Below, piece by piece: positions 1-11,427 of a DNA stretch of 64,000 nucleotides (position 1 is the first letter of the stretch; each line of letters begins with the position of its first letter). Under the pieces are notes generated by a model. It was given only the letters and a program-made list of their open reading frames with translations. It was not told the origin of the DNA and made no database searches. Origin of the DNA: Selaginella moellendorffii (taxonomy: Eukaryota > Streptophyta > Lycopodiopsida > Selaginellales > Selaginellaceae); NCBI RefSeq assembly GCF_000143415.4, contig NW_003314369.1:62001-126000 (forward strand), in the 5' to 3' direction. The translations under genes and the position numbers were made by a program.

Positions 1-53
1 CTCTCGTGAGATGTGTAGCATTTATCTTTCCATTCATTTGTGCGTGCTTGCAG

Positions 54-2920
54 GGCCATTCTCGTGGATTCTTCGCTGATGAAAGCGGAGACGGCTGCAC
101 CGGGAGATGGTAAGTCTTTTCAATGCTTCTGCTGCAGAGTTTTCCTCACCACGATTGTTTGCACAGCTGCTGCCAGAAGACCTCCAATAAAAGGGAAGAA
201 GGAACCGCCACCGAAGAAACGAAAGGTCACACCGGCAGGTAAGTTGCTGTGAGGGTGTTCTTAATTTTGCTGAAGAAATAAATTTTTTAGTGGTTCCTGC
301 TAAGTCTAAGCCACCTCCTGCTCATTCTGCCTCAGTACCGTCTAAGGAGAAAAATGGACCGCTACTAACTGCGGAGCCGGCTGTGCCTCCGGCAGCTCGC
401 TCTCCGCCTCTAGCTGCGACTGCATCCGCTCCTCCGCATTCTCTGCCAAGTGTGGAGAAGCGTGCGCTTGTCGAGGAGATCACCATCGGAAGCGCCTCGC
501 CAGCTAAAGCGGTTCCAAAGGAGAAGGAAAAGGAGAAGGAGAAGGAGAAAACGTCGGCGGCTACAACACCCGAAGTTCATGTCAAGACGACGACCTCTGC
601 CGGAGGAGCCGCAGGAGGAACAGTGAACATGACTGAATTGCGAAACACCATAATTGCTTTATTGACCGAAACCCCGAGGGGAATGAAGGTACAGTTTTAG
701 CTGCATACACGAAGCTCATCCTTGGTTTTGCAGGCTATTGAAAAATCATTAAGCGAAGTAATGCCGCAACCGGACAGAAGGAACATCGAGAAGATTTTAA
801 AATCGGTAACTTTAGTTTTATATTCTACATTTTTTCTCTACTTATGGTGTTTCATGCCTACAGATCGCTCTATATAAAGCTCCGGGAAAATACGAACTCA
901 AGCCTGGAGTTCAGCCGGAAAGTTATACAGGGCCATCTCCTGGAAGTGGCAGGTATGTTTATATTTCAAAGGCGCTCTTTTGTGCCGATCCGTAAGAATT
1001 GTTTTTTCTTCTTCAGTTTACCAGATGCAACGGCAGTGGACTCTCCTGAATCTCCTGCCGGTGCTGCTGAATCCAAGGCGGATGAGTTTGCGAAGTTACC
1101 TGCCGCAGGTGTCGAAGTAGAACGGATAGATATCGGGGAAGAGGATGAGAGTCCGGCGAAGTCACCAGTGCTACTAGAACATAAAACCAACGCCATACAA
1201 GAAAAGGACGAAGAGGAGGGAGAAGTTCAACCGGGAGGAACTCCAGGGGACGATGCTAATATTACTGTAGAGCCTTTGGAGGAGCCGAATCCTCCCAAGG
1301 CTGCGGCGAGCAGTGGTTCTAGTAGCACCAGTGGCAGCGATAGCGACTCTGATAGTGAAAGCGATAGCAGTAGCGGAAGCGGAAGTAGTGGAAGTAGTGG
1401 CAGCGAATCCAGCAGTAGCAGCGACGAGGAGGACGAAAATGTTGATATTGTGAGCGACGACGATAACCACAAGCCGAAAGCCAAAGCAGAGAAAAGGTCT
1501 CACAAATCCAAGCCTGCGAGTGCGAGACCTGGCTCCGAAAGAAAGACTCCTGACGAACTTCACAGAGATAAGGACTCCGAGGACATCGACATTGTTGACG
1601 CAGATGATAGCTCCAAACTCAACTCTATCGTGGAGAGAATAACGGAGACTATACCGTTAGAGGTTGACATTATTCCATGCGATGGTGACTCACCTGAAGA
1701 GGCACTGGAAGTCAAGAGCGACGTGCCTGAGTTGCCAGCTCCTACTCAAAGTCAGAGTCGACCGCGTGAAGACGAGAAGCGAGAAAAACCAGTCGAGCCT
1801 CCGGTCTCCAAGGCGCTGGAACAAAACTCGAGAGAACGAGCTTCTTCACGGGCACATACTGATAAAAAGTTGGAACCACATACACGAGACACCACTTTTG
1901 AAGCAGCAGAGGCGAGGAGTTCTGGCCCCGAGGCTTATCCAAGGACATCATCTGGACCTGAGGCTCATCCCAAACATTCTGGACCCGAGACTCATCCTCG
2001 ACCTTCTGGACCTCCTGCTAAAGTCGACGGACGCTCGAAGGTTTCTGTGAGAAAGAGCAAGCATCAACCGAAAGATAACGAGCCTCGAAAAGAGTTGGAC
2101 ACAGGAGCTCGGGTAGAGGCAGACAGGAACGAGCCTCGGAAAGAGTTTGATACAGGAGCTCGGGTAGAGGCGGACAGGAACGAGCCTCGGAAAGAGTTCG
2201 ATACAGGAGGTCGGATAGAGGCAGACAGGAAAGAGTTCGATACAGGAGCTCGGGTAGAGGCAGACAGGATACATTCCGATCCGGTTCCGGGAGGTACGTC
2301 TAAGGACACGGACTTTTTTGTTCCGTACGAGAAAGCCGTCAGCGAAGTGAGAGGTCCTATCAGAAGCCATGAACAGTACGTATTTTCTTTCTTCTTTTCT
2401 TTCTTTGATGTTTGTGTTAACTCTCGTCGTGGTCTTTCAGGTACATGGAGTATTGTCGCGAATACCGGGAGAAGTATCCTGTGTACATTCAACTGAATTC
2501 TTGTTTGGAAGGCGATAGGTACGTGTGGAAGCAATCTCATCTTTGTTTGTTTTTCTCATTTTTCTCGTGCCAGGGGAAGTTTTGAAAGATTGCAGAGAGA
2601 CATTGACATTGCGAAGAGCGCCAATGACAAGACTCGCCTCGCAGCCATCTATCAAAAGGTGAAACAGGACTATATGCATTGCCGCAAGGTGACATGAAAA
2701 CACTTCCCGTCCCGGTTGATCAGTCTTACTTACTGTGAACTTAACTTCCTTTCAGAGATTCAAGCGAATGAGCAAAACGTTCCTCTTGCTTCACGATGAA
2801 CTGCGGGTATGTTTATAGTGGAATCGTTTTGTTTTTCTAGATTTTGGAAACGATGCTCGCTCTTTGTTGTTCCAGACGCTCAAGGACAGATGCAAGGAGT
2901 ATGCTCGCCAAGCGTTGTAA
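54..2920 (+). CDS. ELL-like nuclear protein with occludin-homology domain (5' end missing)
   Basis: Exons read from GT..AG sites: 54-109, 167-238, 291-688, 734-805, 864-952, 1017-2375, 2441-2518, 2574-2688, 2756-2806, 2876-2920 (TAA). The start codon lies before the window. A segment over 628-952 (LRNTIIALLTETPRGMK, then a helix and a Y-LKPG ending) looks like the small winged-helix domain of ELL elongation factors. The last four exons (EYCREYREKYPVYIQLN to DRCKEYARQAL) look like the charged three-helix occludin-homology domain that ends ELL proteins. Between them lies a long acidic, Ser/Asp/Glu-rich disordered stretch with NLS-like basic patches and short tandem repeats. ELL proteins stimulate RNA polymerase II elongation in the nucleus; that role here is inference from domain order. 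The domain assignment is by eye and unverified by search. Confidence 0.7.
2083..2271 (+). repeat. In-frame 51-bp tandem repeat in the ELL-like gene
   Basis: Three full copies and one shortened copy of a 17-residue unit (EPRKEFDTGARVEADRN) lie head to tail, all in frame. The last copy lacks the EPRK part. Just upstream, 1918-2010 carries a second in-frame repeat of 9-10 residues (SGPEAHPK type). Both sit in the disordered linker, where length change is tolerated. Confidence 0.85.
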
Positions 2921-3187
2921 ATACCACACAACATTCTTTCCAGAGGGAGTCGGCTCATTTTTATAAGGTAACTGAGTGTAAGGCTTAGCTAGACTGTACA
3001 TTGAGACTATTTTTTTTTCCTTTTTCTTATTGTGTGCCATTCGGGCACATATCGAGCGATGTGGTGCTTCGAGACGATGCCAAGACATTCTATCATTTGT
3101 ATAACGAAAGAAAAAATGAATCGAATTCTCATTTTTTTCTCCAGAAGTTTTCTCTCTTTCTCGCAGGCGTCGATAAAACTATAGAGC

Positions 3188-4731
3188 TCACAAGATGTTG
3201 ATCTCGTCCGAGTGAGCTTTGTCTCCTGCCATCTTGGCGTCGATGGTAGCTTTCATCACCGCCGCGGTCTTGAGCTCCGAGCTGCTCTTTCTGATGGGCG
3301 ATGTTGCTTGGCCTGGAGGTAGCGTGTCCAGCAGTGATGTCTCGTAGAGCGGCCCAACTGGATGAGATTCATAGCGGATGGGATTGGTGTCCGCGTCGGT
3401 GAATGCGTGAGGATGCATCGTTTCCATCTCCTGCCCCGTTCTCAATCGATACTTTCGAGCGTCTTCCTCGCTGTACAGGACGTAGTCGTGATATGTAGGA
3501 GCAAACTGTGGTAGCAAAACGAAAACGATTAAACCATGACAACAAATCCAAGAGAGCGAAGAAAGACTCTCAATTCACCTGGTGAACTGTGTCATAGACG
3601 ACGTCTTTGAGATTTAAGGCGTGCGTAAAGCTTCCGGCAAGTCCTCCTGCAGTACCCGCCTTTGATTCGGCGTAAGCCTTGAAAGGAAAGGCGTAGAGGT
3701 GCCCAACCGCAGCACCCGCCATCTCGATGCAGATTATAAAGTTTTGGACGTCCGCTGCGTCGTCGGCGTTCTTTATGAGCCCAGACTTTGCAGCCAGGAA
3801 AACCAGGACGCCCTGCGGGGGAACAGAAAAAGCAAAGTTAGATCCCATAAAACTTTGTTGCTTCCAAAGTTGATAACGGACCTGCCAGTACGTCAAGAAC
3901 ACCACTGACTTGATGATCACGAACTTTGGCACGGGCTTGAAAGGCCGGAGAAGCTCTTTGCAGGCGACGTAGAAGAGGACGAGCACGTACAGGGCTAGAG
4001 AGTAGGAGAGTGTGTAGATGATTGTGATGTACAGGTAGCTCTGCCGCGTGCTAAAGTTCCCGTCTTCGTACTTGTTCTTGGCGTACAGAATAAAAGTCAC
4101 CGCAACGAGAACGGGCTTGAGAATGACGAATTGCAAGCAGCCTTGCTTGCATCTTCGAATGAAACGCCTGTGCAAATCCAGAGAACGGGGCATCAGCACC
4201 GACCAAGAAATGGATGCGTTTGCATACCCGTCGAGAGGAATGGGAGCGAAGCAACAAGTCATCAGCTGGATTGATGGCTTCAAAACTCGACCACTTAAGT
4301 TCTGGACTGCGACGCCGGGACCGCCGACCCAAGCTAGGCACAGGGACAAGAAGTTGTAGATCACGAAGGCTTCGTATCTACAAAGAAACAAAAGTCAGAT
4401 CCACGAAAGAGAGGAAAAAGAAAATGAAAGACTTGGGAGGAGTGGAACTTACATATCTCGTATAGAGTTGAAGTAAATGGATTTGTCGTTCAACACGAGC
4501 GAGAGGAAAGACATCATCGCATAGACCTGCGAAGAACTCGGCCGTGAGGCCCAAGAACGAAAGAAAAAAAAGCTTTGTTCTTACCGGAACCATGAAGATG
4601 ATCCTCACAATGTAGCGTTGGAACGTCGGCTCCGTGTAGTTCATGAGATGCATGTAAATATGCCATGTGGAGAGTAGCACCGCGGCACAGGTACACAGTG
4701 CCGAGAATCCCAGGACCTCAATCGACGCCAT
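3188..4731 (-). CDS. DUF300 / TMEM184-type (LAZ1-like) multi-pass membrane protein
   Basis: Exons on the minus strand: 4731-4585, 4526-4453, 4377-4228, 4167-3882, 3812-3579, 3505-3188. The sum is 1209 nt, 402 residues, in frame. It carries family hallmarks: NYTEPTFQRYIVRIIFMVPVY near the N-terminus, IYEAFVIYNFLSLCLAWVGG, the RFIRRCKQGCLQFVILKP block, FVIIKSVVFLTYWQG, and HQFAPTYHDYVLY before a polar tail. Several hydrophobic segments predict about seven membrane spans. The family is related to organic solute transporter alpha; plant LAZ1 members sit on tonoplast or plasma membrane and have been tied to brassinosteroid signalling and cell death. The start at 4731 (MASIEVLG) fits family N-termini; in-frame ATGs lie upstream, as far as 4845. 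It is divergent from the next gene, with about 330 bp between start codons. Confidence 0.88.
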
Positions 4732-5062
4732 TTGCTGCCCTAAATCCAGATCTTTGTAGCGATTCAAGACACTCATAGGCTTACTTCGTAGAAATCCCCA
4801 GCTTTCATCGCCAGAATGAGCTCCTCCCCAGCTCCATTCCCACAATGCTGCTGCAAATCTAGAACACGCCTCTCACGGAGCTAAGCTATGCCGGGAATCA
4901 CTACTCTGGCCGCCCTCCAATTCGCGCTGCCGGGCCATCGATCCAAGAACCCTAATCCCGAGTGGAGGAAGGGGATACTCGTCACGCCCGTCAAACTAAA
5001 GGGTGTTTGCTAGGCTGTCCCGTCAACGTTATTTTTCATATTCTAGGGTTTAGCTAGGGTTC
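4732..5062. promoter_or_regulatory. Divergent intergenic region between DUF300 and the acidic-protein gene
   Basis: About 330 bp separates two divergent start codons, so both promoters must lie here. It is GC-rich near the middle, and no clear TATA box is seen. Inference from layout only. Confidence 0.4.
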
Positions 5063-7639
5063 TTGGCCAGGATGGGAAGAATGAAGAGGGCCAGCGCGTT
5101 CGTGGTCGCTGTGGCGCAGAAGCTCGTCCGGGACGATCGATCGGCTGCAATGTGTCGTCTGCAGCCGCTCCTGGAGCGCGCCATTGCGGATTTGCCTTCC
5201 GGGAAGCTGCGATCGGCGCTGGAATCCGATTTGCCGAGGTATGGAGACCTACTGTGCAAGACAGTGAAGGAAATGCTGGATTCTACTCAATGCGAGGAGC
5301 TGCCGGGTGATAATCTGCTCCAGGTTTCACAGGGACCGGTAGTGACAGACGCGGCTTTTGGAAAATCTGTGGAAGCTGTGATAGTGGCTGTAGAGAATTT
5401 GGCAGGGCACGGTGAGAGATTGAAGGAATGGATTAGTTCGTGTAGGAGGCTCTTGGTGTGTCGTCCGGATTCTCCATTGGCCTTGTGGTGGGCGTACGCA
5501 GCACTGGAGCTCCATTGCTCACAGGATTTGGCATTAGCACAGGAAAACAAGGAGAAGGTGGCAGTTCACGTTATCTCCTCGGCCAAGGATTTGATGCATC
5601 GTTTGAGAGGGTTGACGACAAATCCATTTGCTGCGGTGGCTGCGATGGCTCCCGTGGTTGCTGCTCTTTCGGAAGCTGGCTCTATCATCACATCTTCTGG
5701 TTCCTGTCCATCAAAGTCGTGGCGCAACGCTGTAAAGTTGCTCGAGTTGGCATGCAAGGAGGTTTTGGGAAGCATAGCGCTTTACACAAGTCGACAGCAA
5801 GCGAGGCCATCTCAAACTCTAAGGAGCGACGATTCTTCGTCGTTGGATTTTCGAGGCCTGGTACTGGCTGGAAAGGGACTGATGAAGCTGACCGGGATCG
5901 AGAACAGCGACAACAAAGGTGTTGCGAAGCTTTTTCCACTCTCCTCGAAAGCGATGAAGAATTCGATGATGGTGGAAAGTGGTGACATGGAAACCTGTGC
6001 AGGCATTGTAGCTTCTGAGGCCGTGCTACTGCGAGTGATCGTGAGCGTCCTGGAACTGCGCGGTAAGAGTGAGAAGAAGGTGGACTTGGAAAATCACGAT
6101 TTTTCGGAGCGCCTCAAGTTTCTGGCGGTGCACGGTGCAGGTCAGCTAGATTTATTTGCTCTCCCTCTCTAACTAACCTCTGACTTTCAGCAGATATGCT
6201 TGTGGATGTGTTATTGGATCCAATTCTTCCGGTGGAACATATTTTGGTGAGTTTTTCTTTCATTTGCATTTCTCATGCCGCGTACTTTCATCCAGAACAC
6301 GGAGGAAGAATTATTCTTGAGAGGAATCCTGTACGATGTTGTGCTGGCAGATTTACCTAGACTCAACGACCAGCACCTTGGAGCCAACGCAAAGTTTTCT
6401 CTCTTTTTGAAAAAGATTGGGCTAGCGCAACGTGCAATGGAGTTTTATAGGTGCGTTTAAGTTGTCGATGTACTTGAGATATTTATTATGTTACAAAACA
6501 GATTACGAGGTGCCCGAACAAAAGCCGTTGAACTTTCCTCCCGGCTACCGTCATGGAGTGTCCCAGCTGGATTTGCTCAGTGGTTACAGTCGTCTAAAAT
6601 GGAAGGCAAGCCTGCCGATAATATACTCTTGAACCCGCGCACCTTGATAGGTACCTTGTTTTACGTTATTGCTGTCGTTTGTGCTGAGTTGTTTGGTTTA
6701 TCAGGGTGGCTGACAAGCGTTAACGAGGAAGTTCTTGCATCTACCATAGCGAATTGTGTTTCTGAGAAGGGTCGCAGCAAGAAGATCGATCAAGCTACAG
6801 ATGCTGAAGAAGTTGGCAACATTTTCTTTGTTGATACGAAGGGAGATTCTGATATACAGGGCGACAAAGAAGAACTAGAAGCGGCTGACCGAGCCTTTGC
6901 TAGCGCAGCTGAATGCATACAAGAAGAACACGCAAAGGACGCACAGGAATCAGCTGAGAGTGAGGGAGGAGATTCAGATGAAAGCGACAAAGAGGAAGAA
7001 AATGCGCAGGAGGAGGATGGAGGGAATAAACAGGAAAGTAAACAGGACCCTGATACGACAGGAATGGTGATAATTGATGGTCTTCGGCACGACATTGAAG
7101 TTGTTTTGGTCAGTGAAGCTGCACTTTCGAAGATGGAAGTTTCAGAACCCGAGGTCGCTGTAGCTGAAGCTGCGGAGGCTTTTGCTGCTCAGGATGCACC
7201 TACTACAATCGACGCAAGGATTGACGAACCGGATGAACCTGCTACACTCAATTCAAGGATTGACGAACCCGATGAACCTGCTACACTCTATTCAAGGATT
7301 GACGAACCGGAGGACAATGCCGAGAAAATGGAAAGTGATCAACAGTTTTCTACCCCTGTTGAGGAGAAGCCACAGCCAGTAGCCGGAGCAGAAGTGGAAG
7401 AGACGAATGAAGCTAAGATACCGAAAATACCGAAAACACCGAAGACGTCGAGAAGCTCGGTGGTTACTACACCGCAATCTCTGCCGGTGGTTCGTTGCAC
7501 TCGCAGTGGTAGAAAATACGGCGATTTTGTGCAACAATCTGTGCCTGCGTCAATGAAGAGACGGAGGGTTTCAAAAACAGAAGCAGACGCCGCCGCTGTT
7601 GCCGCAGATTCACAAGTACCTGAACAGGTGCAACACTAA
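5063..7639 (+). CDS. Unrecognised 790-residue protein, helical N-half and acidic tail
   Basis: Exons 5063-6140, 6191-6246, 6296-6450, 6502-6650, 6705-7639; phases agree and give about 790 residues. I do not recognise the family. The first 460 residues look alpha-helical and mixed, without transmembrane segments; a conserved-looking block is LRGILYDVVLADLPRLN. The last exon is very acidic (EESAESEGGDSDESDKEEE type), then has three copies of a 14-residue repeat (SRIDEPDEPATL), a Lys/Pro run (KIPKIPKTPKT), RSGRKYGDF and a basic MKRRRVSK patch that could be a nuclear signal. A nuclear location is inference. Exon 2 has a TTTCAGCAG tandem acceptor, so one Ala may be present or absent. The start could instead be the ATG at 5072. 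Confidence 0.72.
7204..7315 (+). repeat. In-frame 42-bp tandem repeat
   Basis: Nearly three copies of a 42-bp unit encoding a 14-residue block with the core RIDEPDEPATL lie in the acidic protein's last exon. Copies differ at few bases, so expansion looks recent. Confidence 0.8.
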
Positions 7640-7845
7640 TCCCAAAGATTGTTCTGTCATCATTTCGCAATTTCTAAGGTGATATTTTTCATCGCATATT
7701 TAATTCATTATGAGATGTTTGCTGTCACATTTTGTCGCAGGACTCGATCAAATTCTCTGGTGTAGGACGAGGAAACATTGTGCATATCGCTGCGGGGCCA
7801 GCACACAGCCAGCTTTTATTGGTGGAACACTTGGGATGTCCAGCA

Positions 7846-7853
7846 GAATATGC
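7846..7853 (+). promoter_or_regulatory. P1BS-like site (GNATATNC) upstream of the phosphate transporter
   Basis: GAATATGC matches the PHR1-binding consensus GNATATNC, which marks phosphate-starvation promoters in plants. It lies about 170 bp before the PHT1 start codon, in promoter or 5' UTR. An 8-base degenerate match can arise by chance; the gene context makes it more credible. Confidence 0.4.
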
Positions 7854-8024
7854 AGCTTGGGCGGGATTATTTATCTTCAATAATTGGCTTCATAACTACG
7901 CACAAGGAGGAGCAGGAACGCAGCCTTTTTTTTCAAGGTGTGGTCTCTCATATCCTTTTAGATGTGTATCTAACTTGTCAGACTTTTCTTTTTCTTTTCC
8001 TAGACGAAGGAGCTGCCGAAGGAA

Positions 8025-9698
8025 ATGGCTAGAGACCAACTGGAAGTTCTCCATGCTCTGGACAAAGCCAAGACGCAGTGGTATCATGTTACAGCCGTTG
8101 TCATTGCGGGAATGGGATTCTTCACAGACGCTTACGACCTCTTCTGCATCTCGTTGCTGACAAAGCTCCTCGGACGCATTTACTACTACGATCCACACAC
8201 CGGGAAGCCAGGCACGTTGCCAGTGCAAGTCAATGCCGCTGTGAGCGGAGTGGCTCTCTGTGGAACTCTGGCTGGACAGCTCTTCTTTGGATGGCTCGGT
8301 GACAAACTGGGACGGAAGAATGTGTATGGTCTCACGCTGCTGCTGATGGTTATCTGCTCCATAGCTTCCGGCCTCTCCTTCGGCAGCACCGCGCAGTCCG
8401 TCATGACCACCTTGTGCTTCTTCCGGTTCTGGCTCGGCTTCGGCATTGGGGGCGACTATCCTCTCTCGGCCACCATCATGTCGGAGTACGCCAACACAAA
8501 GACGAGGGGAGCTTTTATAGCTGCAGTGTTCGCTATGCAAGGCTTCGGCATCCTCGCAGCGGCTATCGTCACGATCGTCGTGTCAGCAGCTTTCAAGCAT
8601 GCTTTCCCGACTCCCAAGTTTTTTGAAGACCCGATCGCCTCGACGCCAGTCCAGGCAGACTTTGTCTGGAGGATTATCTTCATGCTGGGAAGCATCCCCG
8701 CTCTCGCAACGTTCTACTGGCGTATGAAAATGCCAGAGACAGCACGGTACACAGCTCTAGTCGAGAAGAGGCTCGATCAAGCCGCCGCCGATATGAGCAA
8801 GGTGCTCCGGGTGGACCTCCCGGTGGACAACAAAGCCGTGAGCACCGTCAAGGCCGAGGACGAGTACACTCTGATCTCTTGGAAGTTCGCGAGGAAGCAC
8901 GGTATACAGCTCCTGGGAACCACGACGACATGGTTCCTGCTCGACGTTGCCTTCTACAGCCAGCAAATCTTCCAGAAAGATATCTACACCCAGGTTGGCT
9001 ATCTCAAGCAGGCGAAGCAACTGGCAGCTCTGGAAGAGACGCTCGATCTCGCGAAAGCACAAGCTCTGGTGGCTATGTTCGGCACGGTCCCTGGCTACTG
9101 GTTCACAGTCGCGCTCATCGACCACCTTGGAAGGTTCACGATTCAGCTTATGGGATTTTTCATGATGACCGTGTTCATGTTTGCTCTGGCCATTCCATAC
9201 GAGAGCTACTGGCGAGGCCAACACAAGAACCACGACACCGGGAAGTACATGGGGGGACACAACCATGGCTTCATCGCCCTCTTCGGCCTGACGTTCTTCT
9301 TCGCGAACTTCGGGCCCAACAGCACGACTTTCATCGTCCCGGCGGAGCTGTTCCCGGCCAGGCTCCGCGCGACTTGTCACGGTATCTCGGCAGCAGCAGG
9401 CAAAGCCGGTGCCATCATCGGCACCTTTGGCTTCGCTTACGCATCGCAATCGAGGCACCGCGCGGAGCTTGACAGTGGCTACGATCGTCCAGGCATTGGC
9501 ATGCAGAGGTCGCTCATAGTCTTGGCTTTCGCCAATCTCGCGGGCTTCTGCTTCACTTGGCTGGTTCCGGAAACTAAAGGCAAGAGCCTCGAAGATTTGT
9601 CCGGAGAGAACGATGAGGAAACGACGACGACGACGACCTCCATGGCTCAAGCTCCAGATGCCAACAACAGTGCTACCAATGGATCTAGCGCCGTCTAG
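8025..9698 (+). CDS. PHT1-type proton/phosphate symporter
   Basis: The coding region is one uninterrupted exon of 557 residues, within the usual 520-560 for PHT1. It is a major-facilitator protein with about 12 membrane spans and a central cytosolic loop (about residues 235-295). The PHT1 signature [13 protein letters not shown] is at about residue 142. Other family marks are [14 protein letters not shown] near the N-terminus, [14 protein letters not shown] in the first MFS loop, [20 protein letters not shown], and [17 protein letters not shown] at the C-terminus. The role is uptake of inorganic phosphate at the plasma membrane. A 5' UTR intron is likely at about 7938-8003 (TTTCAAG|GTGTGG .. 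TTCCTAG|ACG). The start chosen gives [13 protein letters not shown], matching family N-termini. Phosphate-starvation control is suggested by the nearby P1BS-like site. Confidence 0.95.
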   Translation: MARDQLEVLHALDKAKTQWYHVTAVVIAGMGFFTDAYDLFCISLLTKLLGRIYYYDPHTGKPGTLPVQVNAAVSGVALCGTLAGQLFFGWLGDKLGRKNVYGLTLLLMVICSIASGLSFGSTAQSVMTTLCFFRFWLGFGIGGDYPLSATIMSEYANTKTRGAFIAAVFAMQGFGILAAAIVTIVVSAAFKHAFPTPKFFEDPIASTPVQADFVWRIIFMLGSIPALATFYWRMKMPETARYTALVEKRLDQAAADMSKVLRVDLPVDNKAVSTVKAEDEYTLISWKFARKHGIQLLGTTTTWFLLDVAFYSQQIFQKDIYTQVGYLKQAKQLAALEETLDLAKAQALVAMFGTVPGYWFTVALIDHLGRFTIQLMGFFMMTVFMFALAIPYESYWRGQHKNHDTGKYMGGHNHGFIALFGLTFFFANFGPNSTTFIVPAELFPARLRATCHGISAAAGKAGAIIGTFGFAYASQSRHRAELDSGYDRPGIGMQRSLIVLAFANLAGFCFTWLVPETKGKSLEDLSGENDEETTTTTTSMAQAPDANNSATNGSSAV

Positions 9699-9941
9699 AC
9701 AAAAGCTTTTTAGTTTTGGTTTCTCTTACTCTCTAGTGTTAGTGTGTGACAAATAAACTATGTGGGATCCCAGGGAAAGAAAAGCTTGAATCTTCTGTGC
9801 CCACCACCTTTTAGTACAAATCCCATTGCTCAGTAATGCTTGTATCTTTTCCAAGGTTTCTTTTCTATCAGTCCTGTTACCTTTTCTACCAGTCCTGTGG
9901 AAAACAAGAGAGTTTTTCCAGAGTCCTACAATACATACATT

Positions 9942-11427
9942 CTAGAAATGCTTGTTACGTCTCCTTCGTCCTCCACTCTTTCGGGAAGAGTTTGCTTGCA
10001 AGCTTTCCACTCGCTTGGCCTTGCTACCCGACGATCTCTTCGCTTTCCTCGCACCAACCAGCTCCGTCCTTGCGAATTTCCCCACCACGGCCTCCCGCGC
10101 CGGCACGGCTTTGATGGGCAGATTGTTGAGATAGCTGAGGCGAGGAGCGATGGCTCCCACCAGCCGCTTGAGCTGCTCGTCGCCCAAGTTGAGAAGAACC
10201 GCGTTGCCAAGCAGGTTTAAGACCTGTAAGCAGCTGTAGTTTGCCGCGAGCTGGAGCAGAGACTTCGCAGTCGTGAGCCTGTTGTTGCTGAGATCGAGCA
10301 GGAAAAGCTTCCTCAGGCGGTGGAGCCCCTCGACTTCGCTGATTTTGTTGCCGGAGAGGTAGAGCTCTCGTACCGAGGTACAGTTTCCCAGGCCTGTGAC
10401 GATTCGTTCGTTAATACCGGTTTCAGCTGACAAGTCCTTAATAGAGGGGAAAAAAACCACACTTGTTTAAAAATATCTTACCATGTCCAACTCGTGAAAT
10501 GCGATTGTGGGACAGGTTGAGAATGCGCAGCCTGCTTAGTCCTCGAAGCCCCTCGATCACCGAGATCTTGTTTCGGGAGAGGTCGAGAAAGTGAAGGTTC
10601 CTGGGGAGACATCCCGGAGGAATTTTAGCTGTAGGAAAAAGAAGTCAGAGAAACTCTAGAAAAGAAAACGAGAGATCTCACCGATGGAGTTTCCAGAGAT
10701 CGAAAGGCTCCGTAAGTTGTTGAAAGCTCCCAGCAAAGGAGGAGACTTGAGGCCGATCCCGGCCAAGTGAGCGCTCCCTGCCAGCGGATCTAAGGACTGG
10801 ACGACGAGATCGTTGAGCTCTCTATCCGGGTCACTTTGATCTTCGGCCGCAGTAGCAGCTTGAGCACAAGTATCCTGTTCTGGATCTTCCTCGCCGGACT
10901 TATCCATCTCGTCGAGTTCCTCGAGGTTCCGGACCCAGTCTTCGACATGCTTCAAGGCGGAGCGAATAGAACCATCGTATCTTTCCTCTTCGTCACCATC
11001 CTTGGTGCCGTAAGCTGGATGATAATCGCTACCACTTGGCTGGATGACGATGGGAGAAAACTCTGCCGAAGACGAGAAGCTGGTAGAGGGCGTCTTGCAA
11101 TCCTCCGGATCTGGAAGCGATCTCACGCTCGCGCTGGAGCTCTTCAAGTCAGTAGTAGCGAGTGTTTGCTTTTCTGGATCCTTGGAGCCACCAGTTGTCG
11201 GTGATGCATCATCTCCCGGCCAGACTTTAGCTTTTCCCGAAACTTCTCTGCTTAGATCCAGTCTCCTCTCGGACAAGGAAGCGTCGTTGTTTTTCTTCTT
11301 GTCCTTCTTCTACACAAACAATCATTCCAGTCAAGAAAGATTCGCGAGAAAAGAAAAATAAACACTGTACCTGTGAGCTCCACGAAGAGAAGACCGGAAA
11401 GCACGAAATAGTTCTCATCACTGCCAT
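9942..11427 (-). CDS. Leucine-rich-repeat protein of the plant 'outer-arm dynein light chain 1-like' type
   Basis: Exons: 11427-11371, 11309-10682, 10628-10482, 10426-9942; 1317 nt, 438 residues, phases agree. The N-terminal half is polar and acidic (LNDLVVQSLDPLAGSAHL just before the repeats). Residues about 210-350 form five or six SDS22-like LRRs (LRSLSISGNSIG, LHFLDLSRNKIS, LRILNLSHNRIS, VRELYLSGNKISEVEGLHRL, LFLLDLSNNRL), then an LRR-cap-like LSYLNNLPIK, then a basic tail ending GGRRRRNKHF. No signal peptide or kinase is present, so it is an intracellular scaffold-type LRR. Plants have no such dynein arms here, and the name only reflects LRR similarity. Function unknown; protein binding is inferred. 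Confidence 0.8.

Noticed and set aside
4732-4845. N-terminal extension of the DUF300 protein from ATG 4845
   Set aside because: The extension (MWEWSWGGAHSG) is unlike family N-termini, which begin shortly before the first membrane span as the 4731 start does.
7732-8160. Open frame that could extend the acidic protein past 7627 by splicing to 7741
   Set aside because: Donor and acceptor exist and the phase fits, but the frame runs into the PHT1 5' UTR and coding region and reads like chance sequence. The stop at 7637 and a PHT1 5' UTR intron explain the region better.
8757-9650. 297-codon minus-strand frame opposite the phosphate transporter
   Set aside because: It is a shadow frame of a clear PHT1 coding exon.
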